In this document: positions 26,859 through 35,827 of the stretch, piece by piece
Layout of the letters: every line of letters starts with the position of its first letter
Numbering within the stretch: the stretch's first letter is position 1
NCBI GenBank assembly: GCA_963803295.1
Contig: CAWDMC010000023.1
Coordinates: forward strand, 248,001-312,000
Direction: 5' to 3'
DNA from: CAWDMC01 sp963803295
Lineage (GTDB): Bacteria; Acidobacteriota; Terriglobia; UBA7540
DNA length: 64,000 bases
Program-made: the position numbers and the translations under genes
Notes under the pieces: generated by a model
What the model saw: the letters and a program-made list of their open reading frames with translations, nothing else
Databases searched by the model: none
Told to the model about the DNA's origin: nothing

Positions 26859-27695
26859 ATGCTGAATAGCGACCGCATTAACGAAATTCACCGCTTGTTT
26901 CACGGAGAGCACTGGTCTGCCCGGAAGATCGCCCGCCACTTGCACCTGTCACGGAAAACCTTGCGGAAGTACATCCAAGCACCGGCACAGACTCCCGCCC
27001 GTCGTCAGCGAACCAGCAAGATTGATCCTTTCAAGTCGAGTGTCGCCGACCTGCTTGAGCAAGATCCAAGCGCCAGTGCTGTGGTCATCCTGCAAAGGTT
27101 ACGGCCGCTTGGGTACGACGGTGGGATTACCATCCTGCGGGCCTACGTTAGCGAACTGCGGAGCCCTCTGCATCCACCTCGCGCCTTCGTACGGATGGGC
27201 CCGGTCCCGCTGAGCGCTTCGAGGTCGACTGGGCCACTTCGGCGCCTTGGACTATGCCGTCGACAAGCGGAAGCTCTATGCTTTCTGTCTAGTCGATGGT
27301 CACAGCCGGATGCTCTACGTCGAGTTCACCCATAGCCAGAGCTTCGAGACTTTCGTCCGGTGCCACCTCCATGCTTTTCAAGCCCTGGGCGGCGTCGCTC
27401 GCGAATGTTGGTACGACAATCTCTTGACAGTCGTCGCCGAGCACGTTGGAACTCTGGTCCGCTTTAATCCGCTTCCTGGGCTTCGCCCGCGAGTGTGGCT
27501 TTTTTCCCCGGGCCTGCAACCCGGCAGCGGGCTGGAAAAAAGGCAAGGTCGAGCGCGGGGGCGTCGGCTATGTTCGCCAGAACTTCTGGCCGCTACGCCA
27601 GTTTACCGACCTCTCCGATGTCAATCGCCAGGCGCGGGAGTGGCTGGACGAAGTTGCCAACCAGCGCCTGCACCGCGAAACCCGCCAACGACCCT
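26859..27695 (+). pseudogene. istA: IS21-family transposase IstA, multiply frameshifted and 3' truncated
   Basis: The N-terminal HTH (INEIHRLFHGEHWSARKIARHLHLSRKTLRKYI) starts at ATG 26859. Pieces of the DDE domain follow in three reading frames: FEVDW near 27220, DYAVDKRKLYAFCLVDGHS from 27247, a YDNL segment near 27410, then FLGFARECGFFPRACNPAAG and KGKVERGG near 27470-27555. At least three frameshifts (about 27205, 27233, 27460) separate them. Similarity ends near LHRETRQRP, where the CHC2 fragment begins on the other strand. No istB is present, so the element is dead. Confidence 0.8.
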
Positions 27696-27709
27696 GTGAC
27701 CGTGGCAAT

Positions 27710-27932
27710 AGAAGAGGTTCTTGCGGGTGTTGACGTAGAAGGAAGGCCGGGTCTCGGCGTGCAAGGGACAGAGACCCACGAACTCGGTGTCGTGACCGAT
27801 CGGCCTAGCGCTCCAATTCTGCTGCTCTAAATACTCGAGCAGGGGCAGGCGCTGTTTGAGTTTTTCGAGATCCTCGCCCATGGCGCGTTTTGCCTCTGGA
27901 GACGAGCCTAAGAGCAAGGCGGCAACGTTCAC
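27710..27932 (-). pseudogene. CHC2 zinc-finger (DNA-primase-like) protein, N-terminal fragment
   Basis: The fragment contains DLEKLKQRLPLLEYLEQQNW and then CPLHAETRPSFYVNTRKNLF followed by YCHGH, which is the CHC2 zinc-binding motif of DnaG-type primases (C..H...C) with its last Cys missing. Similarity stops at about 27710 at the junction with the istA remnant, so the primase catalytic part is absent. It lies just downstream of the zinc-ribbon frame on the same strand and probably belonged to the same mobile element. Confidence 0.7.
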
Positions 27933-27963
27933 AGGCGAGGATGGTGGGGAAATAGAAAATCTC

Positions 27964-28503
27964 TCAGAGACGCAAAGGCCAGAGGACCTGCAGAACCGTA
28001 GTCAGGCCCGATACTGGCTCAACGGGGGAATCGCGCCGAGCGCCGTACCCCAACCAATGAGCCAAGCGGGCAAACGTTCGGCACCAAAAGGAAAGAGCTG
28101 GCTGGGAGTGGTCCACACCGTCCGACCAGCGGCGGAGGGTGGAGGGATCGGGCACCCGATCAGGGTCCTTCAGCGTCGGCGTTGCCTCTTCCCACGAACA
28201 ATGCTCCTCCAAACGCCGCCGTAACGCCTGGCGGCGCGCCAACAAGCTGTAGTGGGTGTAAGACAGAGAAAGCAGGGGAAGCAGGGTGAAGGTCTTTCCA
28301 CAACCTTGGCAAAGGCCGCGCCGGATCCCAATCCACTCGTGATGTTCGTCGTGCGCCTGCTTGCGCCGCCGACCATGACCGATGATGGAATCGCGTTCGC
28401 AAACCGGGCATCGCCGCAGCAGGACCTTCTCGCTGTCCCGAGCCCAATCGGTTTCGATCTTGTCCGGAGGGTAGAAAGTGGGATAAAAAGAATCGTGCTC
28501 TAT
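27964..28503 (-). pseudogene. Zinc-ribbon mobile-element protein (DUF6431-like) lacking a normal start codon
   Basis: A continuous minus-strand frame encodes two Cys pairs (RRCPVCERDSIIGHGRRR and GLCQGCGKTFTLLP) that make a zinc ribbon, followed by a helical region (LLARRQALRRRLEEHCSWEEA, PDPSTLRRWSDGV) resembling DUF6431-type element proteins. No ATG, GTG or TTG precedes the zinc ribbon in this frame back to the stop near 28680. At the expected N-terminus (before EHDSFYP) the codon is ATA at 28503-28501, with a purine-rich GGGGCAGAG upstream. A point change from ATG to ATA would explain it. It probably travelled with the CHC2 gene downstream. Confidence 0.55.
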
Positions 28504-28788
28504 AGGGCTCTGCCCCGGTGCTGACTCGCCAAGATCTGAGCCGGAAGCAGGGCCCCTCCTCCTGAAGAGAAGAATCCCAACTGGAGAAGAATAACGCTTC
28601 TCAGCTACGGCGCTTAGAGGTGTGATTATAAAGATTGGCCGGTTAAGGCTCCCTTTTATCCCGGTGCTGACACTCCACTAACCCGCCGTAATGGGCATGG
28701 GCCGGGAAAATTAGGTGCTCGGGAAGACTAACCAAGCGAGCAGCAAAGGCAAGGCGGGTTTGAGATTTGAGGGGGACAAGAATTTCAC

Positions 28789-29860
28789 TCAGTATCGGTG
28801 CGGCTTCCGGCCCCTTTTTCGGATTCTTGTACCCTTGTCCCCCCGTATATGTAGGGGACAAGAATCGGAGCATTTTGCATACTCGAAAGAGTCGCCCTTT
28901 GTGCCACTGCCGGAACGAATCACGGCCCCTTTGTCTGCCAGTGACCGGATCGCCTTGCGCTTCACATCGTTCCGGCCCTTGACGGTAGAGTTGACCTCCG
29001 GCTCAGTCTTCGGCTGTTCGCAGCTTTCTAGGTATTCCAGAATAGCTTGGGCCACACGGTCGGCATCGGCCTCGCTTTTTTCGACTCCGAGCGACACCTT
29101 TCGGGACACGTCTCGAATTCGAGGGTCGTTTCTGGTAGGTCAGTCCCGTACCTCTGCCGACTTTGGAGGGTGCGGTATAGCTCACTCCGCTTCATGATTA
29201 GGGCGGTATCGACTGCCGCAAAGAAGGCAGTTGATCCCAAAATGGAATCCGTCGCATCGGCTCTCTCACCCTTTCCCAAATGGTAGACAAGCAGGACATG
29301 GGTTGAATGTTGGCGAGCTATTGACATGAGGGGTTCGAGAGCGTTGGAAACCTGCGCGTAGTCGTTCGCGTCTCTCACTCTGACCATCCGAAGCACCGGG
29401 TCTATGATGACCAGCGTCGGCTTGATTTGCTTGACCACATCAACCAAGGCCGGGAGCGCCTCAAGCGGTGCAGCAGCACAGTGAATGTGAATCGGTTCAT
29501 CGCCCGTCGCGCCAAGGTCCGCGAAGTGCTTCCGAACCTCATCTCGCTTCTATTCCAGCGCAAGGTAGACCACAGGCCCGCCGCCCGTTGTCCGTCCAAG
29601 GAATTCATCCGCTCCCGCAACCGCGAGAGCCAAGCACCGGGCGAGTGTCGATTTGCCCGTCTTGGGCTCAGCAAGCAGGGAGATGCCCCCGGCGGGAAGC
29701 AATGCATCAAGGAGCCACGAGACAGTCTCTTCGGGCTCACGCATCAACTCCCGCAAGGGTGTGAGGCAGAAGCCCCCACCGGATATGCTATTGCCTCGAA
29801 ATTGGGCGATGTCGGCGGCCGTAAGCGCTGGCGTTGCATCCTTAAAAGCCTGTAATCCGG
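28789..29860 (-). pseudogene. RepA-like AAA-family ATPase, inactivated
   Basis: The Walker A motif AEPKTGKSTLARCLA, the strand GGPVVYLALE, and Walker B TLVIIDPVLRMV with the sensor HVLLVYHLGKGERADATDS identify a RepA/DnaB-fold ATPase of the AAA_25 type found on plasmids and integrated elements. An in-frame TAG (29550-29552) follows YLALE. A frameshift near 29100 separates the ATPase part from a C-terminal winged-helix-like piece (ILEYLESCEQPKTEPEVNST). The 5' end is lost in the junction with the TPR pseudogene near 29860. A hairpin (CTTGTCCCC/GGGGACAAG, 28834-28862) lies near the 3' end. It has no remaining start. Confidence 0.75.
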
Positions 29861-30460
29861 TCTTCGTGCCCTTCCGACGGGCACAGCCCAATCGCTCAAG
29901 TCCTTGCCGATTGTCAGGGATACGATTTTGACGGACGCGGCCACAAACTCCAGGCCGTGTCGCCCGACTCGTATCTGATCGATACCGTGCTAGCGACTGC
30001 TGCTGAATCGAAGCAGCAATATGGCGTGGCAATCGAACACTACCAGAGGGCGTTGCTAAGACTCCAAATGCCCGCAATTTGCGCTACGCTTTAGGGCACG
30101 CGCTCTATCAAAGTGGTGATTTCAAGGAAGCGCTCAAAGAGTACCGCCTCGAATTGCAGATCAACAGCTACATGGCCAGCTGGGAAGCGGCGCGTGTTTT
30201 GCTCGATGAAGATCCACAGGAGGCCCTTAAGCTTTCCGGCCGGGCTGTGGGCCTGAATCCCAGTCTAGCGCCGGCCTATCTGATCCGCGGCCGCGCCTGG
30301 CTCCAATTGAAAGAGTTTCAGCGGTCAATAGAAGACTTTAAGAAGGCGGCAGCATTGGACTCGATGGAATCTCTCGATGGAATCTACTGTCCACTTTCAA
30401 CTCGCTCGGGCTTACCGGGGTCTCGGCCTAACTCAATCGGCCGAAGAGGAAGATGCGATT

Positions 30461-30468
30461 TACCTGAA
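30461..30468 (+). repeat. Target-site duplication, left copy
   Basis: TACCTGAA directly abuts the left terminal repeat of the IS1595 element and is repeated exactly at 31479-31486. Eight bases is the usual duplication length for this family. Confidence 0.92.
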
Positions 30469-30486
30469 TCTGGGTATCCCCTTGAC

Positions 30487-31428
30487 TCAGGTTCTCCCAT
30501 ATGTTGTGGTTGTCTCGGGGCCCTGGATGATTCGGGCGTAAGGAATCGGTTCTACGTTGACCGCCTGCTGCACCAGCCGGAAGAAGACCTTGCCTCGACT
30601 TCTGGAGAGGCGGCGATTGAACCGAAACGTGAACTCGTCCAGATAGTAGTCAAGGTGCTTGCGGCTGACCGCCCCTTGATGGGTCCCTATCAGCCACCGT
30701 TTTAACAACGAGACCACACGATGAACCCGGGGCATCAATTCGGACGGGGACTTGGTCTGACCGCGAAGGACCGTAACCCTGTGTTGGTAGCCCTTCTTCT
30801 CCAAAGGCTGGTACCCGAGCCAACCGTCGGTGTGGACCATACTACCCAGTTCAACCGAGTCCTCGATGAAGGGGATCAGGCTGGCCGACGAGGCGTTGGC
30901 AATCTGACGCAAGCGAATACGCCCGATGCCCCGTCCATCTTCTTGAGCGGCAACGATGATCAGAGCTTTCGCCTCGGTTTCCCGGCCCCGCACGCCTTCC
31001 TCCAATCCGCCCAGGTAGGTCTCGTCCACCTCTACGGTCCCGGCCAGCCGATCACGCCCGGGCCTGACCATCGCCCGACGCAGCTTATGGAGCCACGTCC
31101 AAGCCTTTTCGTAACTCCCCATGCCCAGCACCCGCTGCAGCCCCAAGGCACTGGCACCATTCTTTTGGGCGGTCACCCACCACATGGCCCGAAACCACAA
31201 CTGCAAAGGGCTGCGCGTGTCCTGGAAAATGGTCCCAGCTGTAACCGAGGCCTGATGACCGCACCCGGCACACTGCAGCCGACAACGCAACGGCCAATAC
31301 TTCTCACCTCCACAGCGCGGACAACGAAACCCGTCGGGCCACCGAAGGCGGAAAAGATACTCTCGACAGGCCTCCTCCGTGGCAAAACGGGCTTCAAATT
31401 CCATCAGGTTCCGAGGGTAGTCTTCCAC
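30487..31428 (-). CDS. IS1595-family (ISXO2-like) transposase
   Basis: 313 residues: an N-terminal zinc ribbon (FRCPRCGGEKYWPL...LQCAGCGHQ), then an ISXO2-like DDE-type domain with VEVDETYLGG (first Asp/Glu), HTDGWLGY (second Asp) and the HRVVSLLKRWLIGTHQGAVS region that precedes the last catalytic residues. Length is normal. The frame begins at a GTG (31428); an ATG at 31404 is the alternative and is more likely to be the main start because the GTG lies inside a strong hairpin (31427-31462). The gene fills the element almost end to end. Confidence 0.93.
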   Translation of the reverse strand: MEDYPRNLMEFEARFATEEACREYLFRLRWPDGFRCPRCGGEKYWPLRCRLQCAGCGHQASVTAGTIFQDTRSPLQLWFRAMWWVTAQKNGASALGLQRVLGMGSYEKAWTWLHKLRRAMVRPGRDRLAGTVEVDETYLGGLEEGVRGRETEAKALIIVAAQEDGRGIGRIRLRQIANASSASLIPFIEDSVELGSMVHTDGWLGYQPLEKKGYQHRVTVLRGQTKSPSELMPRVHRVVSLLKRWLIGTHQGAVSRKHLDYYLDEFTFRFNRRLSRSRGKVFFRLVQQAVNVEPIPYARIIQGPETTTTYGRT

Positions 31429-31462
31429 TCAGGTGCCATACTACATCTTGTGGTACCTGAGT
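31427..31462. promoter_or_regulatory. Hairpin in the IS1595 leader
   Basis: ACTCAGGTGCCA and TGGTACCTGAGT form a 12-bp stem with one G-U pair and a 12-base loop. It overlaps the right terminal repeat and the GTG start of the transposase frame. In a transcript entering from outside, this structure could hide the initiation region, a known way for insertion sequences to avoid activation by read-through. Confidence 0.5.
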
Positions 31463-31478
31463 CAAGGGGATACCCAGA

Positions 31479-31486
31479 TACCTGAA
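31479..31486 (+). repeat. Target-site duplication, right copy
   Basis: TACCTGAA, identical to the left copy at 30461-30468, directly after the right terminal repeat. Confidence 0.92.
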
Positions 31487-31529
31487 AATGCAGAAAACAG
31501 AGCAGGAAAAACGCAGATCGCCAGGATGA

Positions 31530-31958
31530 GCAATAAGCCGTGCCGAGACTGGTTGTGGGTTCGGAGACCGAAAGCGGGTGTAATTGGCCGATCGTCCGGT
31601 CAGCGGACCGGGCACTGTTGAAGCTGAACTCTTGGCGCCCGAAGAAGTTACCGCCACTCCCCCTTTTTGCGTAATCGTCCCCCCCCGGGGACTTCATGAG
31701 CCTTCCGTATCCGCTGGATCTGACATAAGATGGCGGCATTAAAGTTCTTCCCAGCGTTCTAGCAAGCTTGCCGGCTTGCAGGGACTTACTCGACAGCGTG
31801 AGCTGAAGTTCGGACTTTGTTCAGCGTATTGAAGGATCTTGACTCGTGAGCGAGCGATGTGGGACCGTGTGCTCCTGCGACTCACTCGTCGGGGTCGGTG
31901 TTGTCTTTGAGCGCCTATTAGCGACGCCTTGGCTCGGTTTTTCCCAAAGGGGGCCACT
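31530..31958. other. Non-coding stretch before the TonB-receptor remnant
   Basis: No coding frame of credible composition was found. It includes a short hairpin (CCGGTC/GGACCGG near 31597-31613) and a C-run near 31680. It may contain the old promoter of the receptor pseudogene, but no clear -35/-10 pair was recognised. Confidence 0.35.
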
Positions 31959-33849
31959 ATGTCCTCGGCAATCGTTCGGAAGTGGGTATTTTTGTCCACC
32001 GTGGCGGTTTCGTTCGGTTGGGTTGGGGTTTTGGGGCCTCTCTATGCGCAAAGGTCGGCCGGCTCGATCCAGGGCACGGTTGCAGATAGCACAGGGGCTT
32101 AGGTTCCTGGAGCCAAGGTTACCGTAACCAAGACAGATACGAACACTTCCGTGACCACAGCCACGTCGCCGGACGGAACGTATTTTGTACCCAACTTGGC
32201 TCCCGGAATTTACAATGTTGCCGTCGAACGGGCAGGCGTCCGGACCGAGGTGCTTACCGGAGTGCAAGTCGTGGTAGCTACGACCACTGTCTTGAGCACA
32301 CAACCGACGGTAGGAGAGGTCACGCAGTCGGTAACGGTGCAGGCTCAGGCTGTGGCGATTACACAAAATCAAACTGATCGCGGAACGATGGTGACACTCA
32401 AGACGTTGGAACTGCTTCCCATCGCGCTTTCCGGTGGATCACGCCAGATCGGTTCGTTCGAATTTCTCACTCCGGGTGTTAGCGGCGACACCTTCACGTC
32501 GAGGGTCAATGGCGGTGCCACCTACAGCCAGGAGATGGTTATCGACGGGCAGCCCTTCATTTACGCTGACCACGGCGGGGCCTTCGAGACTTTTCGACCA
32601 CCCTTCGAGTCTGTCGACGAGTTCAAAGTGCAGACAACGTCTATTCGGCCAAATATGGGCGAGGGACGGGCGTCTACAACTTCCACTTTGCCAGCGGAGG
32701 AAATCAGCTTCACGGCGATGTGTATGATTTTCTGCGCAATAACGTACTGGATGCCCGCGGCTTCTTTGCTCCGACAGTGGGCCAATACAAGCAGAACGAG
32801 TTTGGTATTACGGCCGGAGGTCCCGTCTACCTTCCCAAGGTTTATGATGGGCGGAACAAAACCTTCTGGCACTTTTCCTACAGTGGATTCCGGTATAGGG
32901 GAGGGATCACCACCAGTCAGACCACATTCCCCACCGCCGTCATGCTCCAGGGTGACTTCTCCGATTTTACCGACAGCAAGGGGAATATTATCCCGATCTT
33001 TGATCCTGCTACTACGCGGCCGGACGGAAACGGCGGGCTGACTCGTGACCAGTTTCAGTGCAATGGTGTCTTGAATGTTATCTGTCCCGACCGCTTCAGC
33101 CCGATCAGCAAACAATTTCTTCCCCTGATGCCGGCCGCTACGCTTCCTGGGAACATTAATAACGCTCTGATCGCCGTGTCGGGAGCGCACACGAATCAGG
33201 ACGACTGGGTCATTAAAGTGGATCACACTTTCAACGCCAAATACGTGCTGCACGGCTCGTATGAGAAGTCGAGCACTATTTCTCAAACTTCGCCCGCCTT
33301 TAACAGTCCGCTCGCCGGGTACGGGTTGTCGGACTATCCCAGTTTTGAGCCCCGGATCAGCCTGGATCAGTCACTTCGGTCCAACCTCCAGAACACCATA
33401 CCGGTTGGTTATAACCGGGCGGCCGGACCGCAGAATATACTCCCAATTAACGAGACTCTCTCGACGCCGATTTCGCCCACGGGTTACACTTTTCCAGCCA
33501 TAAGCATAGCGGGCTATGTCGGTTATGGACAAGGCAGCACGACCCCCATCGCGCGCATACCGGCCTTCGGATTCTTCGATAATCTCAATTGGATAAAGGG
33601 GCGTCATATCCTGCAGTTTGGTGGGGACCTTCGCTGGGAGGATGAAACCAAGAGAGCAAACAACAACTTCCCAGCCAGCTACAATTTCGTGGGCACAGAG
33701 ACATCGCTCCCAAACTCCCCCAACTTCCCGGTGTGGGGCATTCGGGAACCCAAACGGAAGCTTGAACCGATACTCAGGCTTTTGGCAAAATCGGTTCCCA
33801 AGCCAATTTGCCCCGCATCATTCAATTCGGCCTGAAGCTCAACTGGTGA
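31959..33849 (+). pseudogene. Oar-like TonB-dependent receptor with nonsense, frameshift and internal deletion
   Basis: ATG 31959 starts a signal peptide (WVFLSTVAVSFGWVGVLGPLYA) and a carboxypeptidase-regulatory domain. A TAG at 32100-32102 interrupts it just before VPGAKVTVTKTDTN. The frame continues through the plug (VNGGATYSQEMVIDGQPF), shifts near 32650 and runs on as FASGGNQLHGDVYDFLRNN to about 33740. Most of the barrel is then missing, yet the last 25 residues (QAFGKIGSQANLPRIIQFGL... ending LNW) are present in another frame up to the TGA at 33847-33849. Roughly half of a normal receptor has been lost by an internal deletion. Confidence 0.85.
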
Positions 33850-33947
33850 GGATCGTTCGAACTCCCCTGGAGCGGAAGCTGAGAGCGCGTTGATGGGGCC
33901 GAGAAGTGCGGTAGAACAGACGACAACAAGTAGGCCGTGGGTGTTGC

Positions 33948-34616
33948 ATGTCGCCAGATCATGCCGACCTGAAGCAAGACATTGTGTCCGTGTGTATTCA
34001 GGTCCAGGAAATGGGCTATGTGATTGGCACTTACGGAAACGTAAGCGCAAGAGTTGCTGGCGGGCTGTTGATCACGCCCAGCCGTGTCGATTATCGGTCG
34101 CTAACTGCGCATGACATCGTGACCGTGTCCGATGAGGGGCAACGAATCGCGGGTTCTCGTCTTCCGTCCTCGGAACTGGAAGTGCACCGTCACATTTATC
34201 TCGCACGCGGCGATGTAAATGCGATAATTCACACACACTCGTTCTTTGCCACGGCCCTCTCCTGCCTGCATACGAGCATTCCCGTAATCGTCGAGGAGCA
34301 ATCCCAGGTGATTGGCGCTGAGATCCACTGCACCAGGTATGTTCCCGCTGGCCAGCACAGAGAACTGGGCGAGGAGGTGGCGGGGGCCTTGCGGGACTCC
34401 AACGCGGTACTTCTCGCCAATCACGGCACGCTGAGCTGTGGCCGGTCCATGAATGAGGCATTGCTTGCCTGTCAGATCACGGAGCGAGTCTCGCAAATTC
34501 AGTTACTCACCGCCAGGCAGGGTAGTCCCGTGCCGATACCAGACGTGTTTGTAAGAGCCGAGCGAGAGCGCTGGCTGTTCAAGTACGGCACCGCCGGTGA
34601 CGGAGTATTGAAGTGA
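33948..34616 (+). CDS. Class II aldolase/adducin-family protein (fuculose-phosphate-aldolase-like)
   Basis: 222 residues with the zinc-binding signatures of the family: IIHTHSFFATALSC (two His ligands) and LLANHGTLSCG (third His), plus TYGNVSARV and LITPSRVDY at the N-terminus for phosphate binding. Such enzymes cleave sugar phosphates such as L-fuculose-1-phosphate or L-ribulose-type substrates, or act as epimerases. The intact kinase and second aldolase downstream indicate a sugar-acid or deoxysugar pathway. The start codon at 33948 gives a normal length. It opens a co-directional run of five genes or remnants. Confidence 0.85.
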   Translation: MSPDHADLKQDIVSVCIQVQEMGYVIGTYGNVSARVAGGLLITPSRVDYRSLTAHDIVTVSDEGQRIAGSRLPSSELEVHRHIYLARGDVNAIIHTHSFFATALSCLHTSIPVIVEEQSQVIGAEIHCTRYVPAGQHRELGEEVAGALRDSNAVLLANHGTLSCGRSMNEALLACQITERVSQIQLLTARQGSPVPIPDVFVRAERERWLFKYGTAGDGVLK

Positions 34617-34802
34617 AATACGCGGTCGGTATTGAGCCATGTACAAACGTCTTCGGGCGGGAGGCCGCCCGCAACGCCGGAGAGTTGATCACCTTGGGAG
34701 GCCTCGGAAAAGAGAACCTACGAGCTCGAGTTAGGCATTCTGAACGGCTGTCAAGCCATTTCAGACTTTCGCGAGAGTCTGCAGGGATCTAGCAACGGGT
34801 GA
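34613..34802 (+). pseudogene. C-terminal remnant of an aldose-1-epimerase-like protein
   Basis: Immediately after (overlapping) the aldolase stop, one frame reads KYAVGIEPCTNVFGREAARN and then GELITLGGLGK. After a one-base shift, another frame reads EKRTYELELGILNGCQAISD and ends at TGA 34800-34802. The string GIEPCTN with a later YELELG is characteristic of the C-terminus of DUF4432/aldose-epimerase-like proteins. The front of the gene is absent. An epimerase probably once stood in this operon and was lost by deletion. Confidence 0.6.
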
Positions 34803-34834
34803 TTCCCAGGGTGGAAAGCCTGGCACTGTTTCCC

Positions 34835-35818
34835 ATGACTGACCTGGTGAGCCTCGGCGAAGTGATGCTTCGGATGTCGCCGCCGAAATACGAGAGAATT
34901 CGTGACGCCGCTTCGTTCGTGGTGCGCCCCTGCGGAGCGCAGTTTAATATGGCAGCCGATTTCGCAGCCCTGGGCAAGCGTAGCGTCTTTCTTTCCAAGC
35001 TTCCTGATAACGACCTAGGGATTCTCGCCAGAAGTGCCGGGATGCGCTATGGGGTCGACATGTCGCGGGTCAAGACCGTCGGGGATTCTCGAATCGGAGT
35101 GATCTACGTTGAGTTCGGGGTGGCTCCTCGTGCCGGCCTGCATTTGTACGATCGGCGTGGAAGTGCGGCGAGCACGATCTCGCCTTCTGATTTCGAGTGG
35201 CAAGAGATCTTGCAGGGTGCGCGACTCGCCCACACCGACGGTATCTTCCCGGCTCTAGGCGAGAGTTGCAGCGAAGCGACCCTGGAATTTGTACGCGCCG
35301 CCAAGGCCGCGAATGTGACCGTGTGTTTTGACATGAACTACCGCGAAACCATGTGGAGCTCCGGGCAGGCACGGGATCTCTATCGAAAGGTTCTTCCTTT
35401 CGTCGACGTGCTCGTCACAAACCGGTCGGTTTCCGAAATGGTCATGCAATACCGAGGCAGCAACGACGATTTGATGCGCCGCTACCACGATGATTTGGGC
35501 TGCGCGACGGTGTGCCTGACTTCGCGGCATTCCCTCAACCTAACGTCGGGCTCGTGGGAAAGCATCGCTCTTCACGAGGGAAGGGTGTGTCAGGGGCGCC
35601 GCTTTGACTTCGAGATCGTCGACCGGTTTGGTACGGGGGACGCCTTCTTCGCAGGATTTCTCTTTGGCATTCTCGAACGGGATATTACCTTTGCTTTGGA
35701 TCTGGGCAACGCACTTTGCGCTCTGGCGCACACAACGGAAGGCGATGTTATCCAGACCTCGGCGGAGGAGGCCATGCGGCTCGTTGCCGGGGAATCCGCA
35801 GTGACTCTCAGCAGGTAG
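34835..35818 (+). CDS. kdgK: PfkB-family kinase, probable 2-keto-3-deoxy-gluconate/galactonate kinase
   Basis: 327 residues from ATG 34835 (MTDLVSLGEVMLRMSPP), a classic KdgK N-terminus. GAQFNMAADFAALGKRS forms the sugar-binding face. The PfkB signature VDRFGTGDAFFAGFLFG carries the catalytic Asp. The ATG is preferred to a GTG at 34799 that overlaps the preceding remnant. It should phosphorylate KDG or KDGal at C6 before cleavage by the adjacent aldolase. Identity of the natural sugar acid cannot be fixed from sequence alone. Confidence 0.85.
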   Translation: MTDLVSLGEVMLRMSPPKYERIRDAASFVVRPCGAQFNMAADFAALGKRSVFLSKLPDNDLGILARSAGMRYGVDMSRVKTVGDSRIGVIYVEFGVAPRAGLHLYDRRGSAASTISPSDFEWQEILQGARLAHTDGIFPALGESCSEATLEFVRAAKAANVTVCFDMNYRETMWSSGQARDLYRKVLPFVDVLVTNRSVSEMVMQYRGSNDDLMRRYHDDLGCATVCLTSRHSLNLTSGSWESIALHEGRVCQGRRFDFEIVDRFGTGDAFFAGFLFGILERDITFALDLGNALCALAHTTEGDVIQTSAEEAMRLVAGESAVTLSR

Positions 35819-35827
35819 GGCTCTTAC

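Larger units (their letters stand above)
30469..31478 (-). mobile_element. Complete IS1595-family insertion sequence
   Basis: The 1,010-bp element is bounded by perfect 24-bp terminal inverted repeats (30469-30492 and 31455-31478, outer bases TCTGGGTATCCCC) and flanked by the 8-bp duplication TACCTGAA. It contains one intact transposase gene on the minus strand. Perfect ends, a perfect duplication and an undamaged gene inside a decayed host gene show that this insertion is recent relative to its surroundings. Confidence 0.93.
29890..31529 (+). pseudogene. TPR protein remnant interrupted by an IS1595 element
   Basis: A C-terminal TPR segment is readable in three frames: SPDSYLIDTVLATAAESKQQ to about 30064, NARNLRYALGHALYQSGDF to about 30370, then VHFQLARAYRGLGLTQSAEE. 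The first shift is a lost base near 30064. The second is a 13-bp tandem duplication (TCGATGGAATCTC at 30361-30373, then again). IS1595 splits the gene at 30468; removing it with one copy of the target repeat restores AIYLKMQKTEQEKRRSPG and a TGA at 31527-31529. The N-terminal part is missing. The protein resembles the C-terminal half of the one at 60718-62646. Confidence 0.8.

Noticed and set aside
28834..28862. Hairpin CTTGTCCCC/GGGGACAAG as a terminator
   Set aside because: It lies inside the C-terminal coding part of the RepA-like pseudogene, with no U-run, so a terminator role is not supported.
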